Source: an uncultured Chlamydiae bacterium
Lineage (GTDB): Bacteria; Chlamydiota; Chlamydiia; Chlamydiales; Rhabdochlamydiaceae
Assembly (NCBI GenBank): GCA_903824495.1
Contig: CAIJXB010000023.1
Location: forward strand, 1 to 64,000
Direction of reading: 5' to 3'
DNA: 64,000 nt
In this document: positions 45,805 through 55,299 of the stretch, in pieces
Layout: the number at the start of each line of letters is the position of its first letter
How positions within the stretch are numbered: the first letter of the stretch is position 1
Notes under the pieces: generated by a model
What the model saw: the letters and a program-made list of their open reading frames with translations, nothing else
The model's database searches: none
Told to the model about the DNA's origin: nothing
Program-made: the position numbers and the translations under genes

Positions 45805-48800
45805 TTAGAAAGTAACTACAGGCTCTGGAAGAGTGACTGAAGTCGGCAATCTATAACGCGCTGCAACTAGTTTTGTTTGTTGTTCTAATGAGCTTAGCAA
45901 AGAGAACCCTTCCTCATTTAGTATTGCTTGTTCGTCTTCAGCTCTTTGCTCAGCGACCTTATTCTGCCACTCGCGGACTCTTTGTGGGGTGTCAAAGAAA
46001 CCTTTTTCAGGATCGAATATATCGGAAAAAGATTTTAAGGGAAGATCGGCTTCATCAAATTGGTCTCTTGGAAGAACTGCTTTAGAGCCTGAGAGCATAT
46101 AGATAAGAAAATTTCTTAATATGGAAGTAAATCTATGCCAGCATCTTTCTATCTTTCCAAAAAGGGTAGAGGCTTCATAACTATGCTCAAGCTTTTTCCC
46201 GGTAAAATATCCTGTCCCATTGTCCTTAGAGGAGATCTGCAGGCCGACAGACTCTGAAATCTTACGAGTCCAAGAGCTACAATTGCTGTTAATCAAGTTA
46301 AACATCTTTGCTTTCGGCTTGTTTTGAAACGTTTCGATTTCAGATTTAAGTGTCTCGAACTGTTCTTTAGAAATTTTGGACACAGTTTTTTGGATGAACG
46401 CTTCATTACCGAGCAGCTCATTTTTATCTACTGCGTGCAACTTTCCTCGAAGAGTCTTACAAAGGGTCTCATAAGCGATGGAATCTTTTTCATCGTCCCA
46501 AAAATAGCCTACATTGTAAACCTCAGTTGGCGTTTTTAATTCGATCCAAGAATGATTGGCAGAATCTTTTTTAACAGTCTTTAATACGAGACGATAGTCG
46601 TCGTCTCCTGCTGCATTTTTTCTCTGTCTAAAGACCGGAAGTTCGCTCCAGTTTTCTGGATCGAACTCTGTAAGGCCTTTATCTTGGCGGAAGAAATAAC
46701 TCTGATCTCCTGAAATTGCATGGGTTTTTTTGTTTTTAATGGTGAAATTGGGGATTAAGGAAGAAACATCTTGAAGAGTTCCTTCATAGCGAATCTGGTG
46801 GTGCTTTGTGACTGGATCAATTAGCACATGCTCACTGAGGCGCCCCATTTGTTTATGGATATAAGACTCTGTTAAAAAGTCCACTTCTTCAGGGTGGGTT
46901 AAAAAGGCCTCTGCTGCATAGTTTGAATCTACTAATTTATCATGTGGAAGTGTTGAATTTGATTTGCGAGCTTCATGAGTAGATTCAGAAAGCCATTTAT
47001 CAAGAATTGCTTTAGATAAAGGTGTCGAGTAAAGCAATTTAACGGCCTCTGAGCTTAAGGGCGCTTCAAATCTTGAGACAGGAAACCTCTCTGCAGTCAC
47101 AAGTCTATCGAGCTTTGCAAGACTCATGAGAAAAGGATTTGAGCTACATTCAGAAAGTCCCTGAGATAGTTTATTCTGATATCGATTTGCAAGCCCTTGA
47201 ACATACCAAAAGCAAAGATCAAGTAATCGTATTTTGTCTGAAAGGGTAAGTGTTGAAGAGCCGGATCTATGATCGTGTATTGTTTTAATAAGTAAGGAAA
47301 GGGCTTGCTGCGCTTGCTTTTCATCGTATGAATCTGTTACCTGAAGAGCTCCGGTGGTAGAATGAATCCCCAAAAATTGCTTTCCTTCAAGAATAAGTCC
47401 TGGTGTATATTCTGGAATAGTTATCGATGCTGTTTTACTTCCACTATATGTAGTATATAATAGGTTTGCCGCTTTTTCCGGTTGGTATTTATAAGTATGC
47501 TTTCCTTTCGAACTAGGGTCTTTTTCTGCCTTTTTTTTCATTGCAGCAAGTACTTTCGGGATTCTTTTACTAGACTTCATGACAGGCGTATCAAGTTTTT
47601 TTGGCTCAGTTCCCTGAAGCATTTCGTCAAAGGCTGTAAAAAATTCTTCCTCAGTTGCCACAGATTTTGCAAATCCTTGAGAGATGGCAAAGTCTTGATT
47701 GATCCTTTCCCAAGGAAGTTGGTCTTCGTAGCGAAAAACCTCTTTCGCGATCCAATTAAGAAATGTAACTACATTGGCGATAATCCCTTTAGTAAAAGTA
47801 ACTTTAGAGGGCATGTTATCGACGATAAGCCTTGTACCACATTTGGATATTTCAAATACCGTAAGCCCCCCGGACTTCCCAATCACGGCACCACCATAGC
47901 TTGCCACTCGATAGAGCTTTTCCATGACCTCTGGGGGCACAGATTCGCAAGGTTTGATTGTTCCTTGAGGCAATCTTGCTGAAACTTGAGTGACATGATT
48001 CATGAATTCCTTGTTGTTCCCGCAAAGAACAACAGCTACAAAGGGAATTTCCTCTGCTTCTTTACCCTTATACTTTTTTATCAAAAGCTCTGGATAAGGA
48101 GAGAAACTGCCGAGGCCTCCACCGGAAATTACAACGAGTTTTTTGCCAGGAGGAATTATAATGTTATGCTTGGTTCCAAGCTCTGCTCTCAGAGCATCTA
48201 CCTCTTCACGTGTTCTATCCAAGTCATACTCTTTTTTAGTCGGAGGGCCTATAACTTCGATCTGATCAGATGTTTCCGCTGTAGATTCTTGCGGAACCAT
48301 AACATCTTCAACATAAGGCAAGAATGCTTTGTGATGAGCATAGTCGATAGGCTTTTTACGTGACGAAGAACGATCGACATCCGTTAAGACCGTCGCACAC
48401 GGTATGCCCATCAAAGATGCAGCCTCAATAACAGGCCCAGAAAGAGCTTGTATGGTTGTTATTGCATAAGAGGGGTTGATCAAAAGTAATCTCTGAAGAG
48501 TCTTTCTAACTTCTTGCTTAGAAGGCCCTTGACCATTATTGAATCCTGTAAGTTCCCTCAGAAGGTTAGTAAGAGCATAGGCTTTATTTCTTGCTAAAAG
48601 AGCTACAGCATCTGTCGTTGAAAAGGGAATCCAAGAACCGAGGGAGTTTCTTGCCGGATCTTGGTTTAAGAGCATTTCATCCGGTATATTAACGCTTACG
48701 GGATGCATTCCACTATCATCGAGGATCTCTGCAATATTGATTGATGTTTGTTTATGCCCATTTCCCCAACTACATCCAAAAATGGCAACACCCTCTGCTG

Positions 48801-49902
48801 TGTCTTTAACTGCAGCTTCATTATGCTTGACTAAGATGAAAGGAGTTTGATTTAAGGGCCAAAATGCATTTTTTTCTTCCTTAGGATCTTCTACGGCATG
48901 GCACGTGCATAATCTAGGCTTTTCTTGTTCGAAAAGGGCATTAATTTTTCGCCACTCTTGGTGGATGAGCCCATGATGTAAACAATACAGCGTCTTCGAT
49001 CCACAAGGCATACTTTTAAAATCAGCTAAAAGATGAAGTGTGTTTTGGAAAGCACTCTTGCACTTATCTACAAGGCCAGCTTTCTCCTTTGGAAGGAGAT
49101 CTTTGAAGTTCTTAGTTAGGTCAACGACCTGAACAAGCTCCTCTCCATAAAATTCATGCGTTTTTAAAATCCTGTATAAGTCTTGAAAAAATTCAGATTC
49201 AGGTATTGCTGAGACTGTCTCTTCCAATTCCTCAAAAATAATTTCTTCCACTCCCTCAGGATAAGATTTTGCCATAACATCGAGAAGTTTCATGTACTGA
49301 GCTTTAAAAGCTGAGGGATTGTTTTGATTTATATATTCTTCTAGCTCTTTACAGTACTTGCTAATATCAGAGCCTTTCTTATGCACAGCGGCAATGCTTT
49401 GAATCTTTTGTGTTAGATAACTTTGACTATGAAATAGTTCTCCATTGCGTATCACATCCCTGATACATTGACGGGGCATTTTTAGAAATTGATCTTCAAA
49501 CACAGCTCTTTCATCGTAAGATCTCATACGTGCATAGAAAATGAGAAGAACTTCAGTAAGATCGCCCTCGTCAATCTTATCTAGAATAAAAGTGGCTAAA
49601 GCCTCACTTATGATCTTCTTAGTATCCCTTAAGTCTACAACACAATTGGATAAAAGGGCTGAGGCAGTATCCGTATCTTCCCAATTTAGTTTCAGTAAGA
49701 TAGCCATTTTTACAGGAATGAATCCTTCAATTTCGAGTCCATTGATCATTTTAAGTGTTGATGTATCAGCAAGGAGATCTTCTGCGCGCATTGCTTGATA
49801 GTTGGCCGCTTGATAGGTAGGCTCGATATAATCTGCATTTATTTTCTGCAAAGTTTGAGTCACTTTAGCAAGAGGATTGAGAGGGTGTAGGTTTAGTGTC
49901 AT
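45805..49902 (-). CDS. large protein: GT-B glycosyltransferase plus papain-like domain, 1365 aa
   Basis: Residues 371-765 read as a GT-B glycosyltransferase of the MGDG synthase/MurG group: GVAIFGCSWGNGHKQTS, then PCATVLTDVD at 501-510, KKLVVISGGGLGSF at 587-600 and the nucleotide-sugar site AVIGKSGGLTVFEISKCGTRL at 672-692. The N-terminal 370 residues are helical and unrecognised. Residues about 1110-1330 are homologous to the C-terminal half of the upstream 482-residue protein: NHSWIEL (His1117) then NSNCSSW (Cys1208), the His-before-Cys order of circularly permuted papain-like (NlpC/P60, LRAT) enzymes. There is no signal peptide. A secreted effector acting on host lipid or protein is inference. 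Confidence 0.7.
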   Translation of the reverse strand: MTLNLHPLNPLAKVTQTLQKINADYIEPTYQAANYQAMRAEDLLADTSTLKMINGLEIEGFIPVKMAILLKLNWEDTDTASALLSNCVVDLRDTKKIISEALATFILDKIDEGDLTEVLLIFYARMRSYDERAVFEDQFLKMPRQCIRDVIRNGELFHSQSYLTQKIQSIAAVHKKGSDISKYCKELEEYINQNNPSAFKAQYMKLLDVMAKSYPEGVEEIIFEELEETVSAIPESEFFQDLYRILKTHEFYGEELVQVVDLTKNFKDLLPKEKAGLVDKCKSAFQNTLHLLADFKSMPCGSKTLYCLHHGLIHQEWRKINALFEQEKPRLCTCHAVEDPKEEKNAFWPLNQTPFILVKHNEAAVKDTAEGVAIFGCSWGNGHKQTSINIAEILDDSGMHPVSVNIPDEMLLNQDPARNSLGSWIPFSTTDAVALLARNKAYALTNLLRELTGFNNGQGPSKQEVRKTLQRLLLINPSYAITTIQALSGPVIEAASLMGIPCATVLTDVDRSSSRKKPIDYAHHKAFLPYVEDVMVPQESTAETSDQIEVIGPPTKKEYDLDRTREEVDALRAELGTKHNIIIPPGKKLVVISGGGLGSFSPYPELLIKKYKGKEAEEIPFVAVVLCGNNKEFMNHVTQVSARLPQGTIKPCESVPPEVMEKLYRVASYGGAVIGKSGGLTVFEISKCGTRLIVDNMPSKVTFTKGIIANVVTFLNWIAKEVFRYEDQLPWERINQDFAISQGFAKSVATEEEFFTAFDEMLQGTEPKKLDTPVMKSSKRIPKVLAAMKKKAEKDPSSKGKHTYKYQPEKAANLLYTTYSGSKTASITIPEYTPGLILEGKQFLGIHSTTGALQVTDSYDEKQAQQALSLLIKTIHDHRSGSSTLTLSDKIRLLDLCFWYVQGLANRYQNKLSQGLSECSSNPFLMSLAKLDRLVTAERFPVSRFEAPLSSEAVKLLYSTPLSKAILDKWLSESTHEARKSNSTLPHDKLVDSNYAAEAFLTHPEEVDFLTESYIHKQMGRLSEHVLIDPVTKHHQIRYEGTLQDVSSLIPNFTIKNKKTHAISGDQSYFFRQDKGLTEFDPENWSELPVFRQRKNAAGDDDYRLVLKTVKKDSANHSWIELKTPTEVYNVGYFWDDEKDSIAYETLCKTLRGKLHAVDKNELLGNEAFIQKTVSKISKEQFETLKSEIETFQNKPKAKMFNLINSNCSSWTRKISESVGLQISSKDNGTGYFTGKKLEHSYEASTLFGKIERCWHRFTSILRNFLIYMLSGSKAVLPRDQFDEADLPLKSFSDIFDPEKGFFDTPQRVREWQNKVAEQRAEDEQAILNEEGFSLLSSLEQQTKLVAARYRLPTSVTLPEPVVTF

Positions 49903-49924
49903 GATATCTCTCGGGGTTTAGGGG

Positions 49925-51373
49925 TTATGAAGTAACTACAATTTCAACGGTTTCTATCGAACGTACGTCAATAGAATTAGAGTGTTGTTCTTGCCAGCTT
50001 CTTATTGCAAAAGGGTGGTCTATGGTGACTTTCCATGGGAAGAAAAAAACATCAAAAAGAGAAATGTCCGAAGGTTCGTTATTAAAATTTTTCAAGCTTA
50101 AGGCTTTGGTCAGAAGGCCATACAAAACGATGGGAATATAAAAGATGGGTAGATAGCTCAATGCTTTTATAGCTGATTTCGGCCATGTATCCAGCATTTT
50201 ATCAACCGCTGTAATCAAAAATAGTGGAGCCAATTTTCTCCAAAAAAGTTCTAAACAATGTATCTTGGGATTTACTTGAATCTTTATGCTTTCTAGAAGG
50301 TCTTCGGCCGTAGAAGAACAGTTGCCACATAGCAAGGAAGCTGAGAATGTCTCATCGACCTTATGCTCTTTAATTTTATTCATCACCACGTCAAAAGATT
50401 CTTTATTTACGATAAACTCAGTCTTTTGAAAGCTATGGCTATCTTTAGGCATAAGAAGATATCTGTCAGGTGTTTCCAATCCTCCCTTCTTCTTCCCAAA
50501 AATACTAAACAAGTCGGTGAAGTGGGGGTCTTCGGCCATGCCATACTGACCTACGCCAACACGTGCTCCCGTTTCATCCACTAAGACAAGATATGCATGA
50601 TCCCCAATGGTTACAACAGGACGCTTCCCTGTGACATCTTTAATGGCCGTCCAGAGCTCGATTTTAAACACGCCAGATACTGCTTTTTCATGATCATAAG
50701 CTCTTACTTCAGGAGATGTCATAGGATTGTATTTTGCAATTTTTCCATCGATATAGGTGTAATCGGAGTGTAGCTTGAACTTAGCATCCGTGCGAAAAAT
50801 CTCTTTTCCTTTAAAAGAAAAGGAAAACGAGGGGTCTTTAGGGGAATTTTGAATAAGAGGGCTTTTAACAATTTTAGACCATAAAACAGGTCGATTTTCC
50901 CCCTCGATAGGGAGGGCGGGCTTTGTCCCCAATTGGTATCCTAAAGCCTGGATCTTGTGTTGGAGTGCGTTCGCTTCGATAAAATCGATAAAATCCTTCG
51001 TAAGGGCGGACTCATTGATTCTTCCACCGAGCTTTGCACAAAGAGCTGTATTGTGAAGCTTTATGGATAATTCAGGCTTTTCTTTGCCGAATTGTTCATT
51101 AAAAATTTTACTCGCCAGATATGCAGCATCTACTAGATCGCGTAGCGACTCTTTTTCAGAGAGATCAATCTGTCGCAGATTTTTTGATTTTAGCAAATCA
51201 AGGGTAGAGGAAGTTAAGGTATAAATATTTTCATAAACAGCAGTTGCTGGAAGATCTTTTTGTTCTGTAGCGCAGCCTTCAGAATTCAAAGTAAAAAAGT
51301 TTTTATGATCCAATGCGGTTTTTATTGAGACTACCAAATCTGGCAAGCAAGTATTTGATAAAAAAATCGACAT
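49925..51373 (-). CDS. papain-like-domain protein with hydrophobic C-terminal region, 482 aa
   Basis: Residues 250-370 share the papain-like domain of the neighbouring 1365-residue protein: GDHAYLVLVD (His259), then FQKTEFIVNKESF, then CGNCSS (Cys352), with matching spacing of about 92 residues. The shared C-terminus includes the WQEQH region after IDHPFAIRS. Residues 380-430 contain two hydrophobic segments (LFLITAV, IFYIPIVLYGLLTKAL), suggesting membrane association. The gene lies 22 bases upstream of its partner and is probably co-transcribed. Peptidase, acyltransferase or deamidase activity are all possible for this fold. Confidence 0.65.
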   Translation of the reverse strand: MSIFLSNTCLPDLVVSIKTALDHKNFFTLNSEGCATEQKDLPATAVYENIYTLTSSTLDLLKSKNLRQIDLSEKESLRDLVDAAYLASKIFNEQFGKEKPELSIKLHNTALCAKLGGRINESALTKDFIDFIEANALQHKIQALGYQLGTKPALPIEGENRPVLWSKIVKSPLIQNSPKDPSFSFSFKGKEIFRTDAKFKLHSDYTYIDGKIAKYNPMTSPEVRAYDHEKAVSGVFKIELWTAIKDVTGKRPVVTIGDHAYLVLVDETGARVGVGQYGMAEDPHFTDLFSIFGKKKGGLETPDRYLLMPKDSHSFQKTEFIVNKESFDVVMNKIKEHKVDETFSASLLCGNCSSTAEDLLESIKIQVNPKIHCLELFWRKLAPLFLITAVDKMLDTWPKSAIKALSYLPIFYIPIVLYGLLTKALSLKNFNNEPSDISLFDVFFFPWKVTIDHPFAIRSWQEQHSNSIDVRSIETVEIVVTS

Positions 51374-51498
51374 AAAACCACTGTTAATTAAGTTTAATTG
51401 CTGCCTAGTTTAGGTTGTATGGTAATATAAGGTCAAACCTAAATAAAGCACATTGTTTTTAAATTAATTTTTTATTTTTTTTGCGTGATAATTTAGAT

Positions 51499-52764
51499 CT
51501 AGGTATTCTGAGCAAGATTTTCTCTGACTCTTGCAGCTACTTGCAGAGCAGGACTCAAGCGGTTAACATCATAAGAATGCGCTCTTACCTCTGTCCACTC
51601 TGTCTTATCTCTTAAGGAATCTGGGGCAAAAGTAGAAATCGCTGTAAAGACAGCTCGTAGTCTTTTACTGCCGTGAGGATGGTTGAATAAAGGTTCTGCG
51701 ATTCTTCCGAGCCTTTGAACCTGGGGAGTCTGACTTTGGAGAAGAAGCTCCTCTAAATAAATAGCTCCTCTTGGATCGTAGCCTGCTTTAGAAGCTAGAT
51801 AAGCTCCAGTCACATCGCACTCATATTCATTTTTGCGAGAAGCTAACTTGCTTAAAAGAAAATAGCTCCAACTATTTTCAGAATAGCCCCCAAAAAGATT
51901 CATGAGCTCTCTTATAAAGCTGTCAAACGAAAATGTAGAGAGATGACGAGAAGCGGCGTGCGTCATTTCGTGACCAATCAAAGCTGCTAAAACATCTTCT
52001 CGCTTCACACCTTCTAAATTGACTGTAGCAACGCTTTTATCTTTAAATGTGACCTTGGCTTCTTTGATCGTGTGATTTTGAAGGGAGTGATCAATTTCTT
52101 CGATAAGACCAGAGAATATGACCATTTTTCCACCAGGAACAGAAAAAGCATTTAAAGAAGAGTCTTTCATCACTTCCATTTTGTACTCAAAACCTTTAGG
52201 AGCCTCTACAGGAGCCTCATCAGGAGGAACGTCTTCAACACAAGAAAGAGCGTAATTTGTAAGCGTTTGAACGACCCATTCAATGTTATCAAAAAAGGCT
52301 ATAGGGGCAAGAGGAGGGTTCAAAAGTGCTTGATTTTCATCAGGTCTTAATAAGTCACTTACAACTCTATCAACAGTTGCTTGCAAGGTTTCACCCTGAG
52401 AGGCTGCATGGGTTCTTGTAAGGCCCCAAGTAACTAAGGGAAATAGGAGACTGTCGCCTATAGATTTTTCCCATGTGCGAGGGATCGTCACAATATGTCT
52501 TTGCCCATTAACGATATTGGTAGGGTATACAAAATCGTAAGCTGCCTGTGCAGGAGTGAATCGATTTAAGACGGCAAAAGCTGCATTTGAAACGGCTGAT
52601 GCCACTTCAAAAAGGCAAGTCTTTACCATGCTCACCGTATGTAAAGAGTCATGAATAACATTACAGATATATTTTCCCCACGTATTGCTTTCCGCATAGC
52701 GCGGGAAGTAATAGGACTCTACAGAGTGAAGGGCTTCTTGCTGCGCTTGATAAAGAGTGTTCAT
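51499..52764 (-). CDS. M48-family zinc metalloprotease
   Basis: The zinc motif HEMTH is at 265-269, the third ligand Glu lies in NEYECDVTGAYLA near 312, and the M48 hallmark NAFSVPGGKMVIFSGLI is at 205-221. The N-terminal 180 residues are family-atypical, helical and weakly hydrophobic (VSMVKTCLFEVASAVSNAAFAVL), recalling the neighbouring effector-like proteins. There is no clear signal peptide. Cleavage targets are unknown. It lies in the accessory minus-strand block and may act in the host or in the envelope. Confidence 0.85.
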   Translation of the reverse strand: MNTLYQAQQEALHSVESYYFPRYAESNTWGKYICNVIHDSLHTVSMVKTCLFEVASAVSNAAFAVLNRFTPAQAAYDFVYPTNIVNGQRHIVTIPRTWEKSIGDSLLFPLVTWGLTRTHAASQGETLQATVDRVVSDLLRPDENQALLNPPLAPIAFFDNIEWVVQTLTNYALSCVEDVPPDEAPVEAPKGFEYKMEVMKDSSLNAFSVPGGKMVIFSGLIEEIDHSLQNHTIKEAKVTFKDKSVATVNLEGVKREDVLAALIGHEMTHAASRHLSTFSFDSFIRELMNLFGGYSENSWSYFLLSKLASRKNEYECDVTGAYLASKAGYDPRGAIYLEELLLQSQTPQVQRLGRIAEPLFNHPHGSKRLRAVFTAISTFAPDSLRDKTEWTEVRAHSYDVNRLSPALQVAARVRENLAQNT

Positions 52765-52798
52765 GAAAACCTATAATTTATTTTGTTAATTAAAAATG

Positions 52799-52916
52799 CG
52801 GTAAACCACCGGTTGGACCCGGTAAGGCTTGGCCTTGCAGATTCAATAAAGAAAAGAAAGAAGACGTTGCCTATACTCCTCAAGGTGGCTTAGCGAGTCA
52901 ACCTATAAAAGAGTAA
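52799..52916 (+). pseudogene. short start-less open frame beside the IS200 relic
   Basis: About 38 sense codons end at TAA 52914-52916 with no start codon; they read VGPGKAWPCRFNKEKKEDV and then TPQGGLASQPIKE. The composition looks protein-like, so this may be a gene end stranded next to the transposase fragment. The origin is not recognised. Confidence 0.25.
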
Positions 52917-52919
52917 GTT

Positions 52920-53021
52920 ATGCAAGTAGAAACTTTGCATGAGACAACGTCAACGTACAATAGTTTAATGCATTCGAAGCGGAATTGCAAATACCATGTA
53001 GTTGTTTATCCCGAAATGTAG
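52920..53021 (+). pseudogene. IS200/IS605-family transposase TnpA remnant (N-terminus)
   Basis: ATG at 52920 opens 33 codons ending at TAG 53019-53021. The stretch SLMHSKRNCKYHVVVYPEM closely follows the N-terminus of IS200-type Y1 transposases (typical NCKYHIVFxPKYRRK). After the TAG the same frame reads KKAAVWASVFCKLH, as expected for the next strand of the fold, and then decays. The rest of the element is missing, so this is a degenerate relic. Confidence 0.75.
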
Positions 53022-53084
53022 AAAAAAGCAGCTGTATGGGCAAGTGTATTTTGCAAGCTTCACTGCATCGATATTTTAAGATCC

Positions 53085-55106
53085 TTATTCAAATCCCATG
53101 AGCTGCGCATATTTTTTGATTTCACGAATAAAGTCATCGTGAGCGATAAGGGGGCTCTCTCGGCAATATTGCTCCGCAGCCGCTAAGAGAGGTCTTAGCT
53201 GATCAATATTTCTATGAGCTTCCACAGAGAAGAACGCCCTGATGGCTTCGGACGTTCCGGGCTTCATTTCCTCTTGTAATTCGATATTAACTCCTGCAAG
53301 GCGTCCCTGTAGCACTGCGATCATCAATCTTTGCGTTTTTCCTTGGTTACAAACCCTAGATCTCCCATCGGATGGGTCATTGTATGAGTCTTTGAGAGCT
53401 GAAATCATGCCATATTTTGCATTTTTTTGCTCAGGTTCCTTTAGTTCCGACGCAAAGATCCAAAGACGGGCAATCAATTCCTCTCCGGATATTAAGAGAC
53501 CGAAGATACTAAAATTCTCTTTATCGATAAGAGGCCCAAAGTTTTCCCTCGGTTGTTTTGCTCCTGAAAGAGCATGTCGGGCTAACTTTTTATGTTTAGC
53601 GTCCATTTTGCTTTCATCGAGATACGTCGTAAAATCCTTCACTGCCTTTTCGACTTTATCTTTCGATATTGTCCCCTGAATTTTCCGAAGCAGTTCGATC
53701 GCCTTTTTCACTCGTTGGTCGCGATCTCCTACGTGCACGTTAATGCCTTGTTCTGCAGCAACACGGGCATCTTGATAAACTATCCGGCCCCTTCCGAGCC
53801 GCTGTTGGACATAATTAGCTCTTTCATCCATACGAATGGCAGCTACTTGTTGAATGATCATGATTCTATCGTAATCATACATGCGATCGTTAATAAGCAG
53901 GAGGGCGTGCCTTATTACGGAAGCTCTTTCTTGAGCAGGAATAGCCGTTATAGCTTCAATGATGTCGCTCTTGTCGTATCCTTGTATCTGTTCGGTAAAA
54001 GCTTGAAGTGCAAACTCCATAACGGAAGCTCTTTCGTGAGCAGGAATATTCGTTATAGCTCTAATGATGTTGCTCCTTTTGTCTGCGTCCATCCGGTCGG
54101 TAAAAGCTTGAAGCGCAAGCACCATAACGGAAGCTCTTCCGTGAGCGGGAATATTCGTTATAGCTCTAATGATGTTTCTCTTGTCGTATCTTTGCATCCG
54201 GTCGGTAAAAGCTTGAAGCGCAAACTCCATAACGGAAGCTCTTTCTTGAGCAGGAATAGCTACTATAGCGTTAATGATGCCTATTTTCTCGTCTCTGTTC
54301 ATCTGTTCGGTAAAAGCTAGCTGCGCAAGCTCTATAACGGAGTCTCTTTCTTGAGCAGGAATATCCGTTATAGCTTCAATTATAGCTTTAATGAGCTTCT
54401 CTGGGTCTTTTTGGGTCTGTTGGCTAAAAGCTTGACGCGCAAGCTTCATAATGAAAGCTCTTTCCCTAAAAGGAATAGCCTTTATATCAGTAATGATGAT
54501 GCGCGTTTCGTATTGACTCAGCGGTTGGGTGAAAACTTGACTCGCAAGCTCACGAACCGCTCTATCGTCAATGATGTTGAGCTTATCGGATGCTTTCATC
54601 CGTTCGGTAAAAACTTGATGCGCACTCTCCATAATGTGAGCTCTGTTTTGATCGGGAATGGCAGCAATTACGTGTATTGACCGTATGCTATCAGGGGAGT
54701 ACATGTCGCGAGTTACAAATCGAGGCAAGTGGCTTAATAAGGATGAATTGCTGTTTTCATTGTTAACGAGCTGAATCAGCTGCTCTAGTTTATTTTGTTC
54801 TATTGGAGGTGAGATGAGAGGAAGAGAGTGTTTAAGAACATCAGCCCGTTGATTGGCGGCAACATCTAAAATCGCATGAACAAATATTCTTCTCGGGTCC
54901 AATCTCATTGCTATTTGTCTCGGCAAAAGATCGATTAATCGATCTTTAGTCCATGATCCGGTCTCAACAAACCAAAGAACGACCGTTCGAAAGAAATTAG
55001 CAACTGCAGCCGCTACTTTAGAAGTAATATCGCAATACCCGTGATTGGGTGCCGATTCGTGGTGGGAAGCATTTGAAAATGTAGGTGTATTACTTGTAAT
55101 ATTCAT
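53085..55106 (-). CDS. hypothetical protein with 35-residue helical repeats, 673 aa
   Basis: Residues about 130-420 contain roughly eight units of 35 residues (AITNIPAHERASVMEFALQ-type), each predicted as a helix pair, giving an alpha-solenoid like HEAT or TPR. At DNA level three central units are spaced exactly 105 bp (AACGGAAGCT at 54021, 54126 and 54231). The N-terminus has a hydrophobic helix (ANFFRTVVLWFVETG). The C-terminal 250 residues are helical and unrecognised. It resembles repeat proteins of amoeba-associated chlamydiae, probably protein-binding; effector status is inference. Confidence 0.7.
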   Translation of the reverse strand: MNITSNTPTFSNASHHESAPNHGYCDITSKVAAAVANFFRTVVLWFVETGSWTKDRLIDLLPRQIAMRLDPRRIFVHAILDVAANQRADVLKHSLPLISPPIEQNKLEQLIQLVNNENSNSSLLSHLPRFVTRDMYSPDSIRSIHVIAAIPDQNRAHIMESAHQVFTERMKASDKLNIIDDRAVRELASQVFTQPLSQYETRIIITDIKAIPFRERAFIMKLARQAFSQQTQKDPEKLIKAIIEAITDIPAQERDSVIELAQLAFTEQMNRDEKIGIINAIVAIPAQERASVMEFALQAFTDRMQRYDKRNIIRAITNIPAHGRASVMVLALQAFTDRMDADKRSNIIRAITNIPAHERASVMEFALQAFTEQIQGYDKSDIIEAITAIPAQERASVIRHALLLINDRMYDYDRIMIIQQVAAIRMDERANYVQQRLGRGRIVYQDARVAAEQGINVHVGDRDQRVKKAIELLRKIQGTISKDKVEKAVKDFTTYLDESKMDAKHKKLARHALSGAKQPRENFGPLIDKENFSIFGLLISGEELIARLWIFASELKEPEQKNAKYGMISALKDSYNDPSDGRSRVCNQGKTQRLMIAVLQGRLAGVNIELQEEMKPGTSEAIRAFFSVEAHRNIDQLRPLLAAAEQYCRESPLIAHDDFIREIKKYAQLMGFE
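53950..54450 (-). repeat. 105-bp tandem repeat in the solenoid gene
   Basis: AACGGAAGCTCTTTC-like text recurs with a 105-bp period; the three central copies at 54021, 54126 and 54231 are the best conserved, and outer copies have drifted. Confidence 0.85.
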
Positions 55107-55299
55107 GATATATACCCTTAATTTATTAACAATGTTATATGAAACGATGGTTTTTTTGTAATTATTTTTATTTTTTTACGCCTTTTTATGTTCTTTTTAA
55201 AATTCTTCCTTTAAGGAAAGTGGAGCATCGATTTGATGAAAAAGATCAAGCCTGTAAAATTGTGTAAATTTATTTAGTCAGTGATTCAAAAAAAATGAG

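Noticed and set aside
53242..54320. Plus-strand frames of 145 and 242 codons opposite the 35-residue-repeat gene
   Set aside because: They repeat with the same 105-bp period (NGSSFLSRN-type text) and are the antisense of the solenoid units.
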